Source of the DNA: Scylla paramamosain
Taxonomy: Eukaryota > Arthropoda > Malacostraca > Decapoda > Portunidae
Assembly (NCBI RefSeq): GCF_035594125.1
Contig: NC_087152.1
Location: 16,357,501-16,421,500, forward strand
Length of the DNA: 64,000 nucleotides
Direction of reading: 5' to 3'
Shown: positions 17,165 to 37,215 of the stretch, one piece after another
Numbering within the stretch: the stretch's first letter is position 1
Layout of the letters: every line of letters starts with the position of its first letter
Program-made: the position numbers and the translations under genes
The notes under the pieces: generated by a model
The model's input: the letters and a program-made list of their open reading frames with translations, nothing else
Database searches by the model: none
Told to the model about the DNA's origin: nothing

Positions 17165-17425
17165 GGTAGATTTGTTTTGACGTTTCTCTGTGCTCCTCTC
17201 TTGAAAGAGTTCAAGTCGTAAAGAGAAGGAAATCCAGAAACAGGAAGAGAGTTTCAGAATTTACCAGTGGAAATGATGAAAGTGTGTAAGTCCTGATAAA
17301 CTCTTGCATTAGTAAGGTGAATAGAATAGAGGTGAAATTATGTAGAAAGTCTTGTGTAGTGAGGCCACGGAAGGATGAAGGCATGCAGTTAGCAAGTTCA
17401 GAAGAGGAGCAATCTACTCGTAGTT
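17165..17425 (-). mobile_element. Decayed 3' relic of the jockey-like LINE
   Basis: The stretch is parallel to 28800-29030. Shared phrases are TTCAAGT, GAAACAGGAAGAGAGTTTCA beside ACAGAAGCAGGCAGGGGGTTC, AATTTACCAGTG, CTCTTGCATTAGTAAGGTGA, TGTGTAGTGAGGCCACG and GGCATGCAGTTAGCAAG. It is non-coding and probably an old copy. Confidence 0.7.
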
Positions 17426-18655
<1,230 letters not shown>

Positions 18656-20420
18656 CAATGGGGCCGTTTTCCTGCACCTCGCCGAACATGGTGGTATTGG
18701 GGAACACAGGTGGGTTGTCGTTGATGTCCTTCACTAACAGGGTCACCACAGTCTCTACTAGGTGCACGCGGCCGCCACGAGTCCGCTTACGCGTCACCCA
18801 ATCAGCTCGTGACGCGTGGTAATCCTGCCTGTTCCCGCCAAACACGCTCATGTCACCGCAACCTCCGCCGTTTCCTCCTGCAGTGTGCTCTTCTTCTCCA
18901 GAGTAAGGGGAGTCGAAGGAGGTGTTGTAGAGCATGGTGTCCCTCGTCTTTCTGGGCTCCCTTGTCTCTCTTCGCTTCCTGAGACTTCGTTCAACGCCAG
19001 ATGTTTTTGAGTCGTGTTGTTCAGTTATTGGTTCTTGAGTAAGAAACAAATTAACTTTAGAGGGTATGCCTTCCCGTGTTGAACTCAGATTTTCACTGGA
19101 CGTCTTGCTTTGTCTACTTTTCTCCGTTCCCTGTTTTTCAGCGTCATTTTTTCCAAGGTTCAGAGTTGTGGAGAATGTTTCCCATTCAGTCTCAGAGGAT
19201 TTGATCGGGAGGTGTTGTGGATTAGTCTCGGCTGTGCCTCTGGCCGCGTCCACATCTGAGCGTGGCTTTCTCCTGACTCCCTGCTGGAGCCATTCACCTC
19301 CCTCAACGGAAGTTGTCTTTTCTTCTGTCGAAATATTAAAGATATTTTTTCGCTCAGAATTTATGGTTGCCTGAACTTTCGTGGCAGACTTCTTGAATGT
19401 CTGCGACGCTTGATTCGATTGCAATCTGAAATTCCTTCCTGTAAAATTAGAAGAGATATTGAGATTTTGTTCCAGTTTGGTATGTAGTGTTGTATTGCCG
19501 TGGCAGAGCTTTGCCGCGGATGCCACAGGCCGCTGGGCGGCGAGGTGTGGCTGGCCAGATGCACGCACCATCCCTAATGTATTGTTCTTGTTCACCCAAG
19601 GCTCACGACTGTGCATGAATCCTCTGAGGCTCTGGAAACTTTCTGTTGCATTTTTAATCTCTGCGGTTCTCTTAGTTCTTAGCTGCTGCTCGTTTGTCCA
19701 CGGAATGTCTGAAGTTTGTGGATATACTAACTCCATCTTCCTTTTAGATAATCGCTTCGTCTCTGTCGCTTCCTGGGTGTTGTAAACTGAAGACTTCTGA
19801 AAATTATGCCGCCTTCCTGGCAGACTGCCTTCAGCTCTCTGTGAATGGTCCGGCTCACGCCACTCTCTTTCTGCATGAGAGGGAGTCGTCGCCTCAGGAT
19901 GAGGATTTTGTGGAGTTTTCTCCCCAATTTGCTTCCGCGGCCCACTGAGGGAACTACTGGTTTGGCTGCTCGTTATTTGCTGAAGTCCTTGGATCCTTTC
20001 GTTTATGGCTGTTCCGGTGCAATTTAGATGCCTAGTCAAAAACTGACTTGCTGTCCACTGAGCCTCCAGTTCCCTTGCATCACTGTCCTTCACTATCTTT
20101 CCAATCAGTAACTTGTCTTCACCTGGCATCAATTCATAACGAGGGCTCTTAAAAGTTTCTGATGGCATTTCTTTCAGCACCTCGTCGTTCGTATTTCTCT
20201 TCCCATCTGCCTCCAGCACTCTTCTCTCCTCTCCCTCGTTAGTGTCTAAGGTCTCCCGCGTCTGGCTTCTCCTCCGGGCTTGTCTCGGGTGACGGCTGTG
20301 GCTGCTGTGAGGGTCTGCTTGGACATCGCCACCAGGGACTGATTGGAATGCCTGGCCGTCCCGCACTTGTACCCGCACCTTCCATACGTGCCTTCCTCGC
20401 GGGGGATCTCGATCTAGCGC
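18656..20420 (-). CDS. CadN-like: Neural cadherin-like gene, internal exon 5 of 5 seen, with giant insert in an EC repeat
   Basis: This exon is 1765 nt (588 codons plus one base), with acceptor GTGTTGCAG and donor GTGAGTAC (phase 1). Codons 1-23 ([19 protein letters not shown] then RDGQ) are the LDRD calcium motif and the F strand of an EC repeat. Codons 551-588 ([20 protein letters not shown] then PVFPN, later [11 protein letters not shown]) are the last strand, the DINDNPP linker and the first strand of the next repeat. Between them, at 18771-20351, lie about 527 open codons of polar, charged sequence rich in Ser, Thr, Arg, Lys, Glu, Asn and Gln. This insert holds nine N-x-S/T sequons, a furin-like RKRR and an RTKR, and almost no Cys. 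Such a loop is normally under about 15 residues. A 527-codon open stretch in frame on both sides argues that it is coding, though a retained or alternatively removed internal intron cannot be excluded. No exon further downstream was recognised. Confidence 0.88.
18771..20351 (-). other. Low-complexity, sequon-rich insert inside the second cadherin repeat
   Basis: This is the part of the long cadherin exon that matches no cadherin strand. It begins after RVQVRDGQ and ends before RVHLVETV. Visible features are nine N-glycosylation sequons (for example NCT, NAT, NNT, NTT, NIS, NFT, NLS, NTS), several dibasic stretches (RRR, RKRR, RTKR, RKTR), few hydrophobic runs and a Gly-rich patch GGNGGGCGD near its end. 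I see no transmembrane segment and no known domain. It is probably a disordered, glycosylated extracellular loop. Its function is unknown. Confidence 0.75.
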
Positions 20421-20717
<297 letters not shown>

Positions 20718-20855
20718 CCGCTGCTGGATGAGTTCTCCACTGTGGGCGTTGATACTGAAGAAGGCATCGGAGGGAGAGAATCCATCCACGCCATCGCCAC
20801 TCAGAGTGTAGAGGAGCCCCTGCTTGTCCTGCCGGTCCTTGTCAGCCGCCTTCAC
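20718..20855 (-). CDS. CadN-like: Neural cadherin-like gene, internal exon 4 of 5 seen
   Basis: This 138-nt, 46-codon exon is phase 0 at both ends, with acceptor TGTGCAG and donor GTGAGT. It encodes [18 protein letters not shown], then [18 protein letters not shown] and [10 protein letters not shown]. The D-K-D calcium motif, the Y-x-L-S-G-x-G-V/I-D string and the F-x-I-N-x-x-S/T-G-E-I/L motif are ordered as in the middle of an EC repeat. The S/T-G-x-G-V/I-D signature is shared with the corresponding repeat of insect N-cadherin, from memory. The intron after it is only 297 nt (20421-20717), and about half of that is an (AT)n tract at 20541-20693. This is the shortest intron in the window. Confidence 0.93.
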
Positions 20856-24050
<3,195 letters not shown>

Positions 24051-24084
24051 GCAGATGACTGTATGGTTTTGAATGGGCAAAGAG

Positions 24085-26880
24085 CACGCTTGCAGGATTT
24101 TCACTGCGGTGGGGTGACGGGAATCCCACTCTCTGCACCCCGGTCACTCCATTACCTTCGTCTTCCCATTGGTTTGAAGAATTAGCCGATTGTTCAGTTT
24201 CTTATTAACGAAGTTTTTTTGCGGTTATTTGGGAGATGGCGTTTTTGCTTATTTGGACAATGTTGTCTTCTTTAAAGATAAGGATACACACTTTGCAAAA
24301 CTTAATGACGTTTTCTCTCGTTTGTCTCACGCAGGATTAAAAGTCAAGCTCTCTTAATGTTATTTTTTCAAACAACGCCTCAGCTTGCTGGGTCATGTAG
24401 TAGATGCCGCTGGTCTGCACAATTTAGAGGATAAAATTGTTGCAATTACGAGCTTTCCTCACCCAACATCTGTCACTGAGATCAAGTCATTTCTCGGTCT
24501 TTCTGGATATTACAGGGCTTTTGTTCCTCATTATGCTCGGATCTCAGCTCCTTTGCATCGCCTGCTTAAGAAAGACGCTCCATTTGTCTGGGGTGTTGAG
24601 CATGAAACTGGCTCCACTACGCACAAATTTGCTCTCACGTCGGCGCCTGTTCTGGGTTTTCCCGGTTTTAGTAAGCCTTTCTTGCTTGCGCTAATGCTTC
24701 TGGTTCAGGTCTGGGCGCTGTTCTTGTGCACAAAGATGACAGAGATAAAAATCGATCCATTGCATATGCAAGTCGTATCTTAAATATGACGCTGAGTCAC
24801 GCTACTCGATCACTGATTTAGAAACGCTTGCAATCATCTGGTCGTTGTGGCATTTTCGTGATCTCATTTACGTTTATCCTATCATAGTATATAAGGACCA
24901 TAAAACAGCAAAAGACTTATTGAAAACCACAGAACGCTTGACTTCTGATTTTTCTAAAATCTCTAATTGGGGCAAAGAAAATTTAGTATTGTTCAATGCT
25001 TCAAAAACTCAATTCCTCCATCTGTCAATTCGACACAACCTTCCAGACAACTATCCCCTCTTCTTCAATGACACTCAACTGTCCCCCTCTTCTACACTGA
25101 ATATCCTCGGTCTGTCCTTTACTTATAATCTGAACTGGAAACTTCACATCTCATCTCTAGCTAAAACAGCTCCTATGAAGTTAGGTGTTCTGAGACGAAT
25201 CCGCCAGTTTTTCTCACCCACCTCCCCCAACCGCTAACTCTGTACAAGGTCCATGTATGGAGTATGCTTCACATGTCTGGGGGGTTCCACTCATACCGCT
25301 CTTCTAGACAGGGTGGAATCAAAAGCTTTTCGTCTCATCAACTCCTCTTCTCTAACTGACTGTCTTCAGCCTCTCTCTCATCGCCGCAATGTTGCATCTC
25401 TAGTTGTCTTCTACCGCTATTTTCATTCTAACTGCTTTTCTGATCTTGCTAACTGCATCCCTCCCCTCCTCCTGCGGCTTCGCTGCACAAGACTTTCTTC
25501 TTTCTCTCACCCCTATTCTGTCCACCTCTCTAATGCAAGTGTTAACCAGTATTCTCAATCATTCGTTCCTTTCTTTGGTAAGCTCTGGAACTCCCTGCCT
25601 GTTTCTGTATTTCCACCTTCCTATGACTTGAATTCCTTCAAGAGGGAGATTTCAAGACACATCCTTCAATTTTTTACTACCGCTTTGGACCCTTTTATGG
25701 GACTGGCATCTCAGTGGTCTTTTTTCTTTTTATTGGATTTTTGTTGCCCTTGGCCAATGTCCCTCCTATATAAAAAAAAAAATCAAAAAAACCTCGCAGG
25801 ACTTCTCGCGAGATAGTTGGTGATTCTAAAGGATTATAAACCAACAACTGAATACCTTCCTGGCTCTTTAAATTTTGTGGTGGATGCTTTATCTAGATCA
25901 GTAGCTGCACCTCTTAACGTTACTTCCTCGCCTCCTCCACCCATCACCGATGATGTCCTGCTCAATGCAAAGAGAAGTGACGCGTTATGGAGTCGTGTCA
26001 TCAATTGCCTTCAAAATGAGAGTGGTGATTTACTACTTCCTGGTGATGAATTCCACCCTCAGGATGGCCTGCTTGTTAGAAAGGCGCCGCCTCTTTCCCC
26101 CTCACGCGACGTCAGCCCACGACTAGTTATACCTAGCCCTTTAGTGCCTCAGGTGTTACTCATGGTGCATGATTCTGTCCAAACTGCACGCCTTGACGTG
26201 GATTGCACCATTTGCTTCGCATTATCTCGGTAGTGGTGGCCTTCCTTACGTCACGATATCACTTAACACGTTGCCAAATGTACTTATACTCTGTACGATG
26301 CATAAAAATCACCTCTCTTAACCGGTACCCATGCTTGAATACCTTGTACCTTGTACAGTGAGTGTTGACTTACTTCAGCTTCCACAAGCCTCTTTAGGTA
26401 ATAAGTTTCTCTTTGTGTGAGTGGATCATTTCTCGTGGTACCTTGTGCTCTCTCCTTTGCAAGACAAATGGTTTCTTCAGTAGCTCACGCCCTTATGACA
26501 CATATAATTAACTTCTTTACTTCGCCCTCTGAAAATAGTGCTAAATTTAGAAACGAGTTGCTTGCTGAGTTGTGCACGGCGTTTAGAATCAAAGAGACTT
26601 ACATTGTAGCACACCATCCGGCGTCTAACGGCCTTGTGGAGCGAGCAAACCGTAAAATTTTTTAGGTGTTACGGCATGTCACTGATGGCTTCCCTCATAC
26701 GTGGGATTCATGGCTTTCTTATATTGCGGCGCCCATTAGTTCCTCGTATAACTCCAGCTTCAATGAGTCGCCACACACTCGGATCGGGTTAAATAAATTG
26801 AGGGTCTCAGAGTCGGTTAGAGGGAAATCCGCACTAGACTCAGAGGCGAGCGGACCCTGTATTCCGTACATCAAATAAAC
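24085..26880 (+). mobile_element. Decayed Ty3/gypsy-type LTR retrotransposon pol, interrupted by a LINE
   Basis: Remnants of pol appear in the normal order. Reverse transcriptase is at about 24090-24600: LRLPIGLKN, the AYLDNVV box, LLGHVVDAAGL, FLGLSGYYRAFVPHY. RNase H is at about 24660-24895: ANASGSGLGAVL, IAYASRI, YPIIVYKDHK. After an interrupting LINE comes the RNase H end (NLAGLLAR then KDYKPTTEYLPGSLN and DALSRSV at 25790-25910), then integrase at about 26400-26800 (HHPASNGLVERANRKI, HVTDGFPHTWDSWLSYIA). Stops and frameshifts break every domain. The YxDD box reads YLDN and the Trp expected after NLAGLLAR is TAG. No gag, protease or long terminal repeats were seen. It lies in the third cadherin intron. 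Confidence 0.88.
24896..25795 (+). mobile_element. Jockey-like LINE 3' end nested in the gypsy pol
   Basis: This is the C-terminal part of a LINE reverse transcriptase protein plus its A-rich tail, inserted between two RNase H pieces of the gypsy element. Recognisable strings are [78 protein letters not shown], and FGKLWNSLPVSVFPPSYDLN. A frameshift near 25237 divides it. The 3' end reads TTGTTGCCCTTGGCCAATG, then CCCTCCTATATAAAAAAAA, the same tail as the other copies in the window. The same family occurs at 28685, 57445 and as fragments. Confidence 0.9.
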
Positions 26881-27107
26881 GGCGAAGCTACAAGATGTGA
26901 TTCCATCGCCCTTATCACCAACTACACATCAGAAGGGGGATTTGTCACAAAACGACACACTACTCGGAACAGTCTTCAAAGTCTAGGTGTCCCTACAGAA
27001 GAGAATCACAGAGCTTAGGAGTTCCCAGAGTCTAAACGTCGCTGTAAGACAGAGTCCCTGAGTTTATACGCCCCTATAATGAAAGCAGCGGCCCGTGGCA
27101 CACTTAC

Positions 27108-27272
27108 CGTGGTAATGGAGGAGGGAAGGTCGCGGTCGTCCTCCTCGATCACGGTGAAGAAAGGTTCCGGATGCAGGAAGTAAGGCGCGTTGTCGTTCAC
27201 ATCAGCCACCCTCACCTGCACGATAGTGTGCACGGCGGCGCCTCCAGCCTCCGCCGCCACCACCAGCTCGTG
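27108..27272 (-). CDS. CadN-like: Neural cadherin-like gene, internal exon 3 of 5 seen
   Basis: This 165-nt, 55-codon exon is phase 0 at both ends, with acceptor TGCAG and donor GTAAGT. It encodes HELVVAAEAGGAA, then a V-R-V strand and VADVNDNAPYF. That is the last strand of one EC repeat followed by the D-x-N-D-N-A-P inter-repeat calcium linker. It continues with HPEPFFTVIEEDDRDLPSSI, the beginning of the next EC repeat. The E-E-D-D-R-x-L-P string is very like the one I remember from insect N-cadherin, and it is the main reason for preferring N-cadherin over other cadherins. The exon is GC-rich compared with the AT-rich intron around it. A decayed gypsy element starts about 0.2 kb downstream, in the intron that follows. 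Confidence 0.93.
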
Positions 27273-28639
<1,367 letters not shown>

Positions 28640-28684
28640 AAGAACATAAGGAAATAAGGGAAGTTGCAAGAACCACCATGCTTA
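28640..28684 (-). repeat. Short interspersed repeat fragment
   Basis: ATAAGAACATAAGGAAATAA then GGGAAGTTGCAAGAA is the reverse complement of the TTCTTGCARCTTCCCTTATT end of the family seen at 6598 and 36205. It directly abuts the LINE tail at 28685. Confidence 0.6.
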
Positions 28685-30090
28685 CACGTTTCTTTTTTTT
28701 TTTATGTAGGAGGGGCACCGGCCAAAAGCAACAAAAATCCAATAGAAAAAAAGGCCTATTGAGACACCGGTCACCGAACAGAGTAAAAAAATTAAAAGAT
28801 AAATGTCTTGAAACCTCCTTGAAGGACTTCAAATCACAAGAAAGTGGAACTACAGAAGCAGGCAGGGGGTTCCAGAGTTTACCAGAGAAAGGATTGAATG
28901 ACTGAAAATACTGGTTGATTCTTGCATTAGAGAGGTGGACAGACTAGGGATGAGAGAATGAAGAATCCTGTGCAGCGAGGCTGCGAGAGAAGGGGAGGCA
29001 TGCGGTTAGCAAGATCAGAAGAGCAGTTACCATGAAAATAGCGGTAGAAGATAGCAAGAAATGCAACACTGCAGCGATGAGAAGCTGAAAACAGTCAATT
29101 AGAGGAGAGGAGTTGATGAGACGAAAAGCTTTTGATTTCACCCTGTCTAGAAGAGCAGTATGAGTGGAATCCCCCCAGACATACTCCATACATGGACTGA
29201 TAAGGCACCTGTACAGAGTTATTAGCTGGAAGAGTGAGAAAAAACTGGCGGAGACGTCTCAGAAAGCCAAACTTCATAGAAGCTGTTTTAGCTAGAGATA
29301 AGGTGTGAAGTTTCCAGTTTAGATTATAATTAAAGGACAGACCGAGGATGTTGTGTAGAAAAAGGGGACAGTTGAGTGTTATTGAAAAAGAGGGAATAGT
29401 TAGTTGTCAGGAAGGTTGTGTCGAGCTGATAGATGGAGGAATTGAGTTTTTGAGGTATTGAACAATACTGAGTTTATTCTGCCCCAATCACAAATTCTAG
29501 AGAGATCAGAAGTCAGGCATTATGTGGCTTCCCTGCGTAAACTGTTTACTTCCTGAAGGATTGGACGTCTACGAAAAGACGTGGAAAAGTTCAGGGTGGT
29601 ATCATGAGCGTACAAGTGGATAGTACAAGAAGCTTTGTTTAGGAAAAAAAGTGGGTGACAGGACAAAAAAACTGAGGAACACGACTGTTAACAGATTTAG
29701 AAGAACAGTGACCGTCTACCACAGCAGCAATACAACGGTCAGAAAGGAAACTTGAGATGAAGTTACAGAGAGAAGGATAAAAGCTGTAGGAGGGTAGCTT
29801 GGAAACCAATGCTTTGTGCCAAGCTCTATCAAAAGATTTTGATATGTCTAACGCAATAGCAAAAGTTTCACCAAAATCTCTAAAAAGAGGATGACTAAAA
29901 CTCAGTAAGGAAAGTCAGAAGATCATCAGCAGAGCAGCCTTGATGGAACCCCTACTGGCGATCAGATAGAAGGTTGTGAAGTGATGGATATTTAAGAATC
30001 TTCCTGTTAAGGATAGATTCAAAAACTTTAGATAGACAGGAAATTAAAGCAATAGGACGATAGTTTGAGGGATTAGAACGGTCACTCTTT

Positions 30091-30357
30091 TTAGGAACAG
30101 GCTGAATGAAGGCAAACTTTCAACAAGAAGGAAAGATGAGATGTTGACAAACAGAATTGAAAGAGTTTGACTAGGCAAGGTGCAAGCACGGAGGCACAGT
30201 TTCCGAGAACAATAGGAGGGACCCCATCAGGTCCATAAGCCTTCCGAGGGTTTAGGCCAGCGAGGGCATGGAAAGCATCATTGCAAAGAATTTTAATAGA
30301 CAGCATGAAGTAGTTAGAGGATGGAGGAGAGGGAAGAACAAGTCCTGAATCATCCAA
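30091..30357 (-). pseudogene. Reverse transcriptase N-terminal fragment of the jockey-like LINE
   Basis: It encodes PPSSNYFMLSIKILCNDAF, then HALAGLNPRKAYGPDGVPPI, the first conserved block of jockey-type reverse transcriptases (the N-x-x-K-A-x-G-P-D motif). The frame then breaks near 30115. Confidence 0.85.
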
Positions 30358-30561
30358 GGTAGAGTTTTTAGCAAAGATTTGAACAAAGAGTTCAGCTTTA
30401 GAGATAGTTGAGATAGCAGTGGTGCCGTCAGGTTGAAATAAAGGAGGGAAAGAAGAAAGAAAGTTATTGGAGATGTTTTTGGCTAGTTGCCAGAAGTCAT
30501 GGGGAGAGTTAGATCTTGAAAGATTTTGATACTTTCTATTAACGAAGAAGTTTTTGGCTAG

Positions 30562-31071
30562 TTAGAGAACAGACTTAGCATGGTTCCGGGCAGAAATATA
30601 AAGCGCATGAGATTCTGGTGATGGAAGGCTCAAGTACCTTTTGTGGGCCACCTCTTTATCAAAAATAGTACGAGAATAGCCTGTGTTAAACCAAGGTTTG
30701 GAAAGTTTAGGTCGAGAGAAAAAATGAGGAATGTACGCCTCCATGCCAAACACTATCACCTCTGTTATGCGCTCAGCACATAGAGACGGATCTCTGACAC
30801 AGAAGCAGTAGTCATTCCAAGGAAAATCAGCAAAATACCTCCTCAGTTCCCCCCAATTAGCAGAGGCAAAACGCCAGAGGCACCTCCGCTTAGGGGGATC
30901 TTGAGGAGGGATTGGAGCGATAGGATAAGATACAGATATGAGATTGTAATCGGAGGAGCCCAGCGGAGAAGATAGAGTAACAGCATAAGCAGGATTAAAG
31001 GTTAGGAAAAGGTCAAGAATGTTGGCCGTATCTTCAAGACGGTCAGGAATACGAGTAGGGTGTTGCACCAA
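30562..31071 (-). pseudogene. Endonuclease/linker fragment of the jockey-like LINE
   Basis: An open stretch of 169 codons covers the end of the apurinic-type endonuclease ([20 protein letters not shown], then [13 protein letters not shown] holding the S-D-x-N/H catalytic box). It continues into the linker ([20 protein letters not shown], then [20 protein letters not shown]). The box reads SSDYN where a His is usual (SSDHN is kept in the copy at 59700), a likely inactivating change. Confidence 0.85.
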
Positions 31072-31924
31072 TTGCTCTAGGTCGTGGAGGATAGCAAAGT
31101 TAAAGGCTAATTCACTAGGATGGTCAGTGAAGGGAGAGGAAAGCCAAAGTTAGTGGTGAACATTGAAGTCTCCAAGAATGGAGATCTCTGCGAAAGGGAA
31201 GAAAGTCAGAATCTTCTCCGCTTTGGAAGTTAATTAATCAAAGAATTTCTTATAGTCAGAGGAGTTAGGTGAGAGGTATAAAACACAGATAAATTTAGTT
31301 TGAGAGTGACACTGTAGTGAAAACTCGGAAGATTCGAGAGCGTGGGCACGAGAGCAGATTAAGTCGTTGCGCACATAGACGCAACATGCAGCTTTGAATT
31401 AAAAATGAGGATAGAGAAAATAGGAGGGAGCAGAAAAGGGTCAGTTGCCTCAGATGCCTGTGTTTCAGTGAGGAAAAGAAGATGCAGTTTAGTCGAGGAG
31501 AGGTGGTGTTCTACAGACTGAAAATTAAATCTAACACCGCGAATGTTTCAGAAGTTAATGAAGAAAAAGTTGAGGGCGGGGTGTGTCAAGACACTTAGGG
31601 TCGATACCTGGGGACATTTGTGGTCCCCTTCCCAGATGAGGACTCCGAGGCTGGTGTAGGATTCGCCATGATAATTTTGAATTTTGATTGAAGTGTGTGT
31701 GTGTAATTAGGTGCTTGTAGTTTTGTGTGAAGGAAGAGGGCAGGCTGTGAGACACTAAGGAAAACGTTCAGTGAGGTCACAGCTGGGCTTAATGATAGGT
31801 TCACAGCACGCCCTGATCTAGTGCTTTAGACCTCACTGGGAGTAATCACTGTTTCAGCAGGTGCCTACTGCCTCCTCCTCAGAGGTGGTAGTGAAGCGTA
31901 CCTACCTATTTACACCTATCATCC

Positions 31925-36065
<4,141 letters not shown>

Positions 36066-36290
36066 TATGTGTAGGTATGATAGGTGGAAATAAGTTTTAT
36101 ACAAGGACAGCCACGTGTTTGCGTGATGGCTTCTTGAAATTTCCCTTGTTTTCTTGCGTTCTTATGTTCTTATTATCAGGTATACAAATTTATTGATTGA
36201 GATGTTAGGTAGGCATACAGGGATGTCACTTGTAGGCCTGATGGCTTCTTGCAACCTCCCTTATTTTCTTGTGTTCTTATGTTCTTATTT
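36066..36290 (+). repeat. Short interspersed repeat, two copies in tandem
   Basis: Copy at 36066-36173: GGTATGATAGGTGGAAATAA, ACAAGGACAGCCACGTGTT, GATGGCTTCTTG and TTCTTATGTTCTTAT. Copy at 36205-36290: TAGGTAGGCATACAGGGATG, TGTAGGCCTGATGGCTTCTT, GCAACCTCCCTTATTTTCTT and the same TTCTTATGTTCTTAT end. They are in the same orientation about 125 bp apart. Confidence 0.75.
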
Positions 36291-36640
36291 ATGATTTCCT
36301 GACACCCACCGGCAAAAAGTGTATAATATAAAGAGGATAACAGGAAGCTGTGGGCGTCGTGATGATGGGAGGGAGAAAACTGTTAATAATTACCATCTGG
36401 CGCTTAACTTTGCTCATGTATCCATCACGCGGTATCATCAATCCTGCGGGAAAAGTCTTTATGGAGCCATCACGTCAAGACTGGGACGCCTTCTTCCAGG
36501 CAAGCCAGGTGCAACTAAACGTAAGCCAGTCCCTAGTGCACCTTAGTCTGACCAGGTGACCAAAGAGAGAGTTGTAATTATAAATAAATAAATGCATGAC
36601 CCCAGCCAGCCGCCATGTGTTTCATATGTTTATACAGGTT

Positions 36641-36696
<56 letters not shown>

Positions 36697-36884
36697 TGTA
36701 TGCATATTTATGTAGAGCTACTTCACATTAATGAGTGCAAATGACTTACTTTTCCAGTTTAGTGCATGAATGTGTTTGCTCCTAAATTAAACACACTCTA
36801 ACGTTGCTAACTGAATGTGTCTTTGTTTGCGTGTATGTAATGTAATTCCCGATGCGAAATAGATGAAATATAGATACTAGTAAC

Positions 36885-36916
<32 letters not shown>

Positions 36917-37010
36917 CGATGATGATGCTGACAGTAATAATGATGATAAAAAAATAAGAATAAAACTACTACTACAGTTACTACTACTGCTACCACTACT
37001 ACTACTAATG

Positions 37011-37079
<69 letters not shown>

Positions 37080-37110
37080 TTACTACCACTATTACTACTA
37101 CTACTACTAC

Positions 37111-37203
<93 letters not shown>

Positions 37204-37215
37204 CAACAACAACAG
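36885..37215. repeat. Compound trinucleotide array (GAT)n-(ACT)n-(AAT)n-(CAA)n
   Basis: The array consists of (GAT)n at about 36886-36926, an interrupted (ACT)n at about 36966-37112, (AAT)n at about 37113-37200, and a short (CAA)n to about 37215. Its translations are homopolymer-like Leu, Ser, Val, Ile or Asn runs and are not genes. Confidence 0.95.

Larger units (their letters stand above)
28685..31890 (-). mobile_element. Long jockey-like non-LTR retrotransposon, decayed
   Basis: This is the most complete copy of the family in the window, read right to left. The order is endonuclease (about 31500-30850), linker, reverse transcriptase (about 30400-29400), the C-terminal domain (about 29400-28900) and an A-tailed 3' end (poly-T on the plus strand at 28687). 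Recognisable strings include [35 protein letters not shown] and [20 protein letters not shown] from the endonuclease. From the reverse transcriptase come LAGLNPRKAYGPDGVPPIVL, the region that in minus-strand reading gives the finger motif, and an aspartate region near 29860. From the C-terminal part come HTALLDRVKSKAFRLINSS and [16 protein letters not shown] text. Many stops and frameshifts are present. The upstream limit is uncertain. Confidence 0.88.

Noticed and set aside
24085..26880. Active retrovirus-like element
   Set aside because: There are no long terminal repeats, gag, protease or envelope, and multiple stops, a mutated YxDD box and a nested LINE are present.
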